From assembly GCA_041481485.1 (NCBI GenBank), contig JBGPBY010000048.1, positions 1 through 21,271 of the forward strand: a stretch of 21,271 bases of DNA. Direction: 5' to 3'. Shown here piece after piece: positions 19,330 through 21,271 of this stretch. The first letter of the stretch is position 1. Each line of letters opens with the position of its first letter. The position numbers and the translations under genes are program-made. Source of the stretch: JBGPBY01 sp041481485. GTDB taxonomy: Bacteria; Acidobacteriota; Terriglobia; 20CM-2-55-15. The notes beneath the pieces are model-generated. The model did not search any database, was not told the DNA's origin, and was given only the letters and a program-made list of their open reading frames with translations.

Positions 19330-21271
19330 TTGGTAAAGCGCAGCATATTTTTCGCCTTATTGGTTACTTGTGGGGTGCTTGCCAGTGTTACGAGCGTTGC
19401 TCCGCAAGCTGGCACGCAGCAGCAGAGTCCGTGGGGTGTAATCGAGCAGAACTGCGTCGGCTGCCACAATAGTAAGGTCAAGGCAGGCGGGCGCGCCTTC
19501 GATGTGATGTCCCCCGACAACATTGCGCACGATGCGGAGACGTGGGAAGCGGCAATCCGCAAACTGCGCGGTGGTCTCATGCCGCCGGCTGGCGCCAAAC
19601 GTCCCGATAAACAGTCTGTGACAGAACTGATTTCGTGGCTCGAGAAGAATATCGATACTGCTGCTGTCAAACCCGAGCCTGGCCGAGTGCCGTTGCATCG
19701 TCTCAATCGCAGGGAGTATGCCAACGCGATACGCGACTTGCTTGGACTCCACATCGATGCGGCAGCGTTGTTGCCAGCAGATAACATCAAGGGCAACTTC
19801 GACAACGACGCGGCGGCCCTGCAGGTATCTCCGAGTTTTGTCGACCAGTACATCTACGCCGCACGCGCCGTAGCGCTCGAAGCGGTTGGCAACCTGGAAG
19901 CCCCTCCCGTGACGACCACCTATGGCGACGTTGCCAACATGGTCATTTCCCTGCCGCCTTCTGGTGCTCCCGGTGAAGGCAGGCAGCAGCATCACATTGA
20001 AGGAATGCCTTTAGGTACTCGCGGGGGCTTCATGGTTGAACATGATTTCCCGGCGGATGGCGAATACGAACTCACGATCGGCGATATGGCGCTCGCGCGC
20101 GAAGTCCCACGGATGGAATTCGAAAACGAAGTCATCGCTTTGCTGGACGGCAAGGAGATTTATCGCACCAATATCGGGGGCGAGGCTGATCACAAGGCGA
20201 TCGACCAGCTGCTGGATCCGGCAGTCGAAGCAATCAACGGACGGCTCCGGAAAATCAAATTCAAGGCCACGGCAGGACAGCATCAACTGGCCGTCACTTT
20301 CGTGCAGCGCAGCTTCGCTGAAAGCGACGAACGTATTCGGACTACGGCGCTCGAAGGTGGTCAGGAGCGCATACAGGCCGCGCACGCCCTGGAAATAAAG
20401 GGACCGTTGACGGTGACCGGCATCAGCGATTCCCCCACCCGCAAGAAAATCTTCATATGCAAGCCGGCAAAAACCACCGACGAAACTCCTTGCGCTCGAA
20501 GGATCCTCACGAATCTCGCGGAGCGTGCGTTCCGGCGTCCGGTGAACGATGCGGATCTCGACGGCTTGATGAAGTTTTATCAGGCTGGTCGAGCCAAAGA
20601 GGATTTCGAGCACGGTGTGCGCGATGCGCTCAGCGCAATTCTGGCGAGCCCGCACTTCCTGTATCGCGCAGAAGCCGGAGTCGACGCTGGCAATACTCGC
20701 ACGCTCAACGATCTGGAACTGGCGTCGCGCCTTTCGTTCTTCCTGTGGAGCAGCCTGCCGGATAAGGAACTCCTCGACCTCGCGATCGCGTCGCGGCTCA
20801 GCGACCCCGCAGTGTTGGCGAAGCAGGTCAAGAGAATGCTTGGGGACCCGCGAGCGAAGACTCTGGTCAACGACTTTGCGTTCCAGTGGCTGCACGTTTC
20901 CAAGCTGGACGAGATTACGCCGGACCGCGGCCAGTTCCCGCAGGCCAGTGGCCTGCTGGATCAGCGCGCCCTGATGAAGGAGGAACTGAGGCTGTATATC
21001 GACAGCGTGCTGCGCAGCGATCGCAGCGTCCTCGACCTGATGACCGCGGATTACACTTTCCTTAATGAGCGCCTGGCCATGCACTACGGTATCGAAACCG
21101 TCAAAGGAGCAAACTTCCGTCGAGTCACGCTTGAAGACCCGAAGCGCTACGGCTTGCTTGGTAAGGGCGCCATTCTGATGTTGACCGCGTATCCCAATCG
21201 CACGTCGCCCGTGCTGCGTGGCGCCTGGATACTGGAACACCTTCTTGGCACACCGCCGCCGGCGCCGCCTC
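19330..21271 (+). CDS. Cytochrome-type DUF1587/DUF1595/DUF1592/DUF1588 protein, TTG start (partial)
   Basis: The frame opens after a TAA at 19240; the first plausible start is TTG 19330, with GGAGAG about eight bases upstream, and no ATG or GTG precedes it. 647 codons are visible before the window ends. A signal peptide (about 1-25) precedes a cytochrome-like domain: NCVGCHNSKV (Cys42, Cys45, His46) and GGLMPPAG (Met84 as possible axial ligand). DUF1587 starts at RLNRREYANAIRDLLGL (124), a beta-sandwich insertion spans about 235-350, DUF1595 starts at CARRILTNLAERAFRRPV (388), DUF1592 at FEHGVRDALSAILASPHFLYR (426), and DUF1588 at NRTSPVLRGAWILEHLLG (623); DUF1585 would follow. Function unknown; heme-bearing periplasmic protein, divergent from the DUF1549 operon. 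Confidence 0.88.
   Translation, partial: MVKRSIFFALLVTCGVLASVTSVAPQAGTQQQSPWGVIEQNCVGCHNSKVKAGGRAFDVMSPDNIAHDAETWEAAIRKLRGGLMPPAGAKRPDKQSVTELISWLEKNIDTAAVKPEPGRVPLHRLNRREYANAIRDLLGLHIDAAALLPADNIKGNFDNDAAALQVSPSFVDQYIYAARAVALEAVGNLEAPPVTTTYGDVANMVISLPPSGAPGEGRQQHHIEGMPLGTRGGFMVEHDFPADGEYELTIGDMALAREVPRMEFENEVIALLDGKEIYRTNIGGEADHKAIDQLLDPAVEAINGRLRKIKFKATAGQHQLAVTFVQRSFAESDERIRTTALEGGQERIQAAHALEIKGPLTVTGISDSPTRKKIFICKPAKTTDETPCARRILTNLAERAFRRPVNDADLDGLMKFYQAGRAKEDFEHGVRDALSAILASPHFLYRAEAGVDAGNTRTLNDLELASRLSFFLWSSLPDKELLDLAIASRLSDPAVLAKQVKRMLGDPRAKTLVNDFAFQWLHVSKLDEITPDRGQFPQASGLLDQRALMKEELRLYIDSVLRSDRSVLDLMTADYTFLNERLAMHYGIETVKGANFRRVTLEDPKRYGLLGKGAILMLTAYPNRTSPVLRGAWILEHLLGTPPPAPP

Noticed and set aside
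20011..21240. 409-codon open frame on the minus strand
   Set aside because: Antisense to the DUF1592-type gene, whose domain order is clear.

Overview
The window looks like chromosomal DNA of an environmental, moderately GC-rich Gram-negative bacterium, most likely an Acidobacteriota member. This is inferred from gene content: a DUF1501/DUF1549-DUF1553/DUF1592 surface-protein cluster, a secreted protein ending in an acidobacterial-type TonB C-terminal domain, a DUF6152 operon, small secreted proteins, and GC-rich palindromic intergenic repeats. No rRNA, tRNA or CRISPR array was seen.

Layout. 1-1302 (+): the 3' end of an AddA/RecB-like helicase-nuclease, a membrane protein with a PH-like tail, and a GNAT acetyltransferase. 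1326-5255 (-): a DUF3465 protein, a Uma2 nuclease-fold protein, a secreted pair (268-aa protein plus DUF6152) behind a good sigma70-type promoter, and a TonB-C protein. 5256-5552 holds a 69-bp inverted repeat. 5553-6700 (-): a thioredoxin-like 2Fe-2S ferredoxin translationally coupled to gpmA, divergent from an OsmC gene. 7244-9624: a perfect 26-bp hairpin that can end osmC, coaA with a pentapeptide-repeat gene (-), an ArsR regulator head to head with them, a small secreted protein, and three copies of a 19-bp palindrome. 9625-11486 (-): a three-gene operon (carboxypeptidase-regulatory-like fold, unknown membrane-anchored protein, GNAT). 11487-12801: mostly gene-poor DNA with a small helical protein and several hairpin repeats.

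The standout is 12802-15345, an apparently intact insertion sequence. Its single protein fuses a DruA/DUF4338 domain (the hallmark of the Druantia anti-phage system) to an IS4-type DDE transposase with a complete D-D-E and YREK signature. Imperfect terminal inverted repeats of about 28-30 bp can be drawn around it; no target duplication is visible.

Right of the element, 15389-21271 holds a Tat-exported DUF1501 protein and a CxxCH-bearing DUF1549/DUF1553 protein (-). They diverge from a TTG-started DUF1587/1595/1592/1588 cytochrome-type protein (+) that runs off the window. Two back-to-back promoters lie in the 195-bp divergent gap. The three proteins probably form one envelope-associated redox or polymer-processing module.
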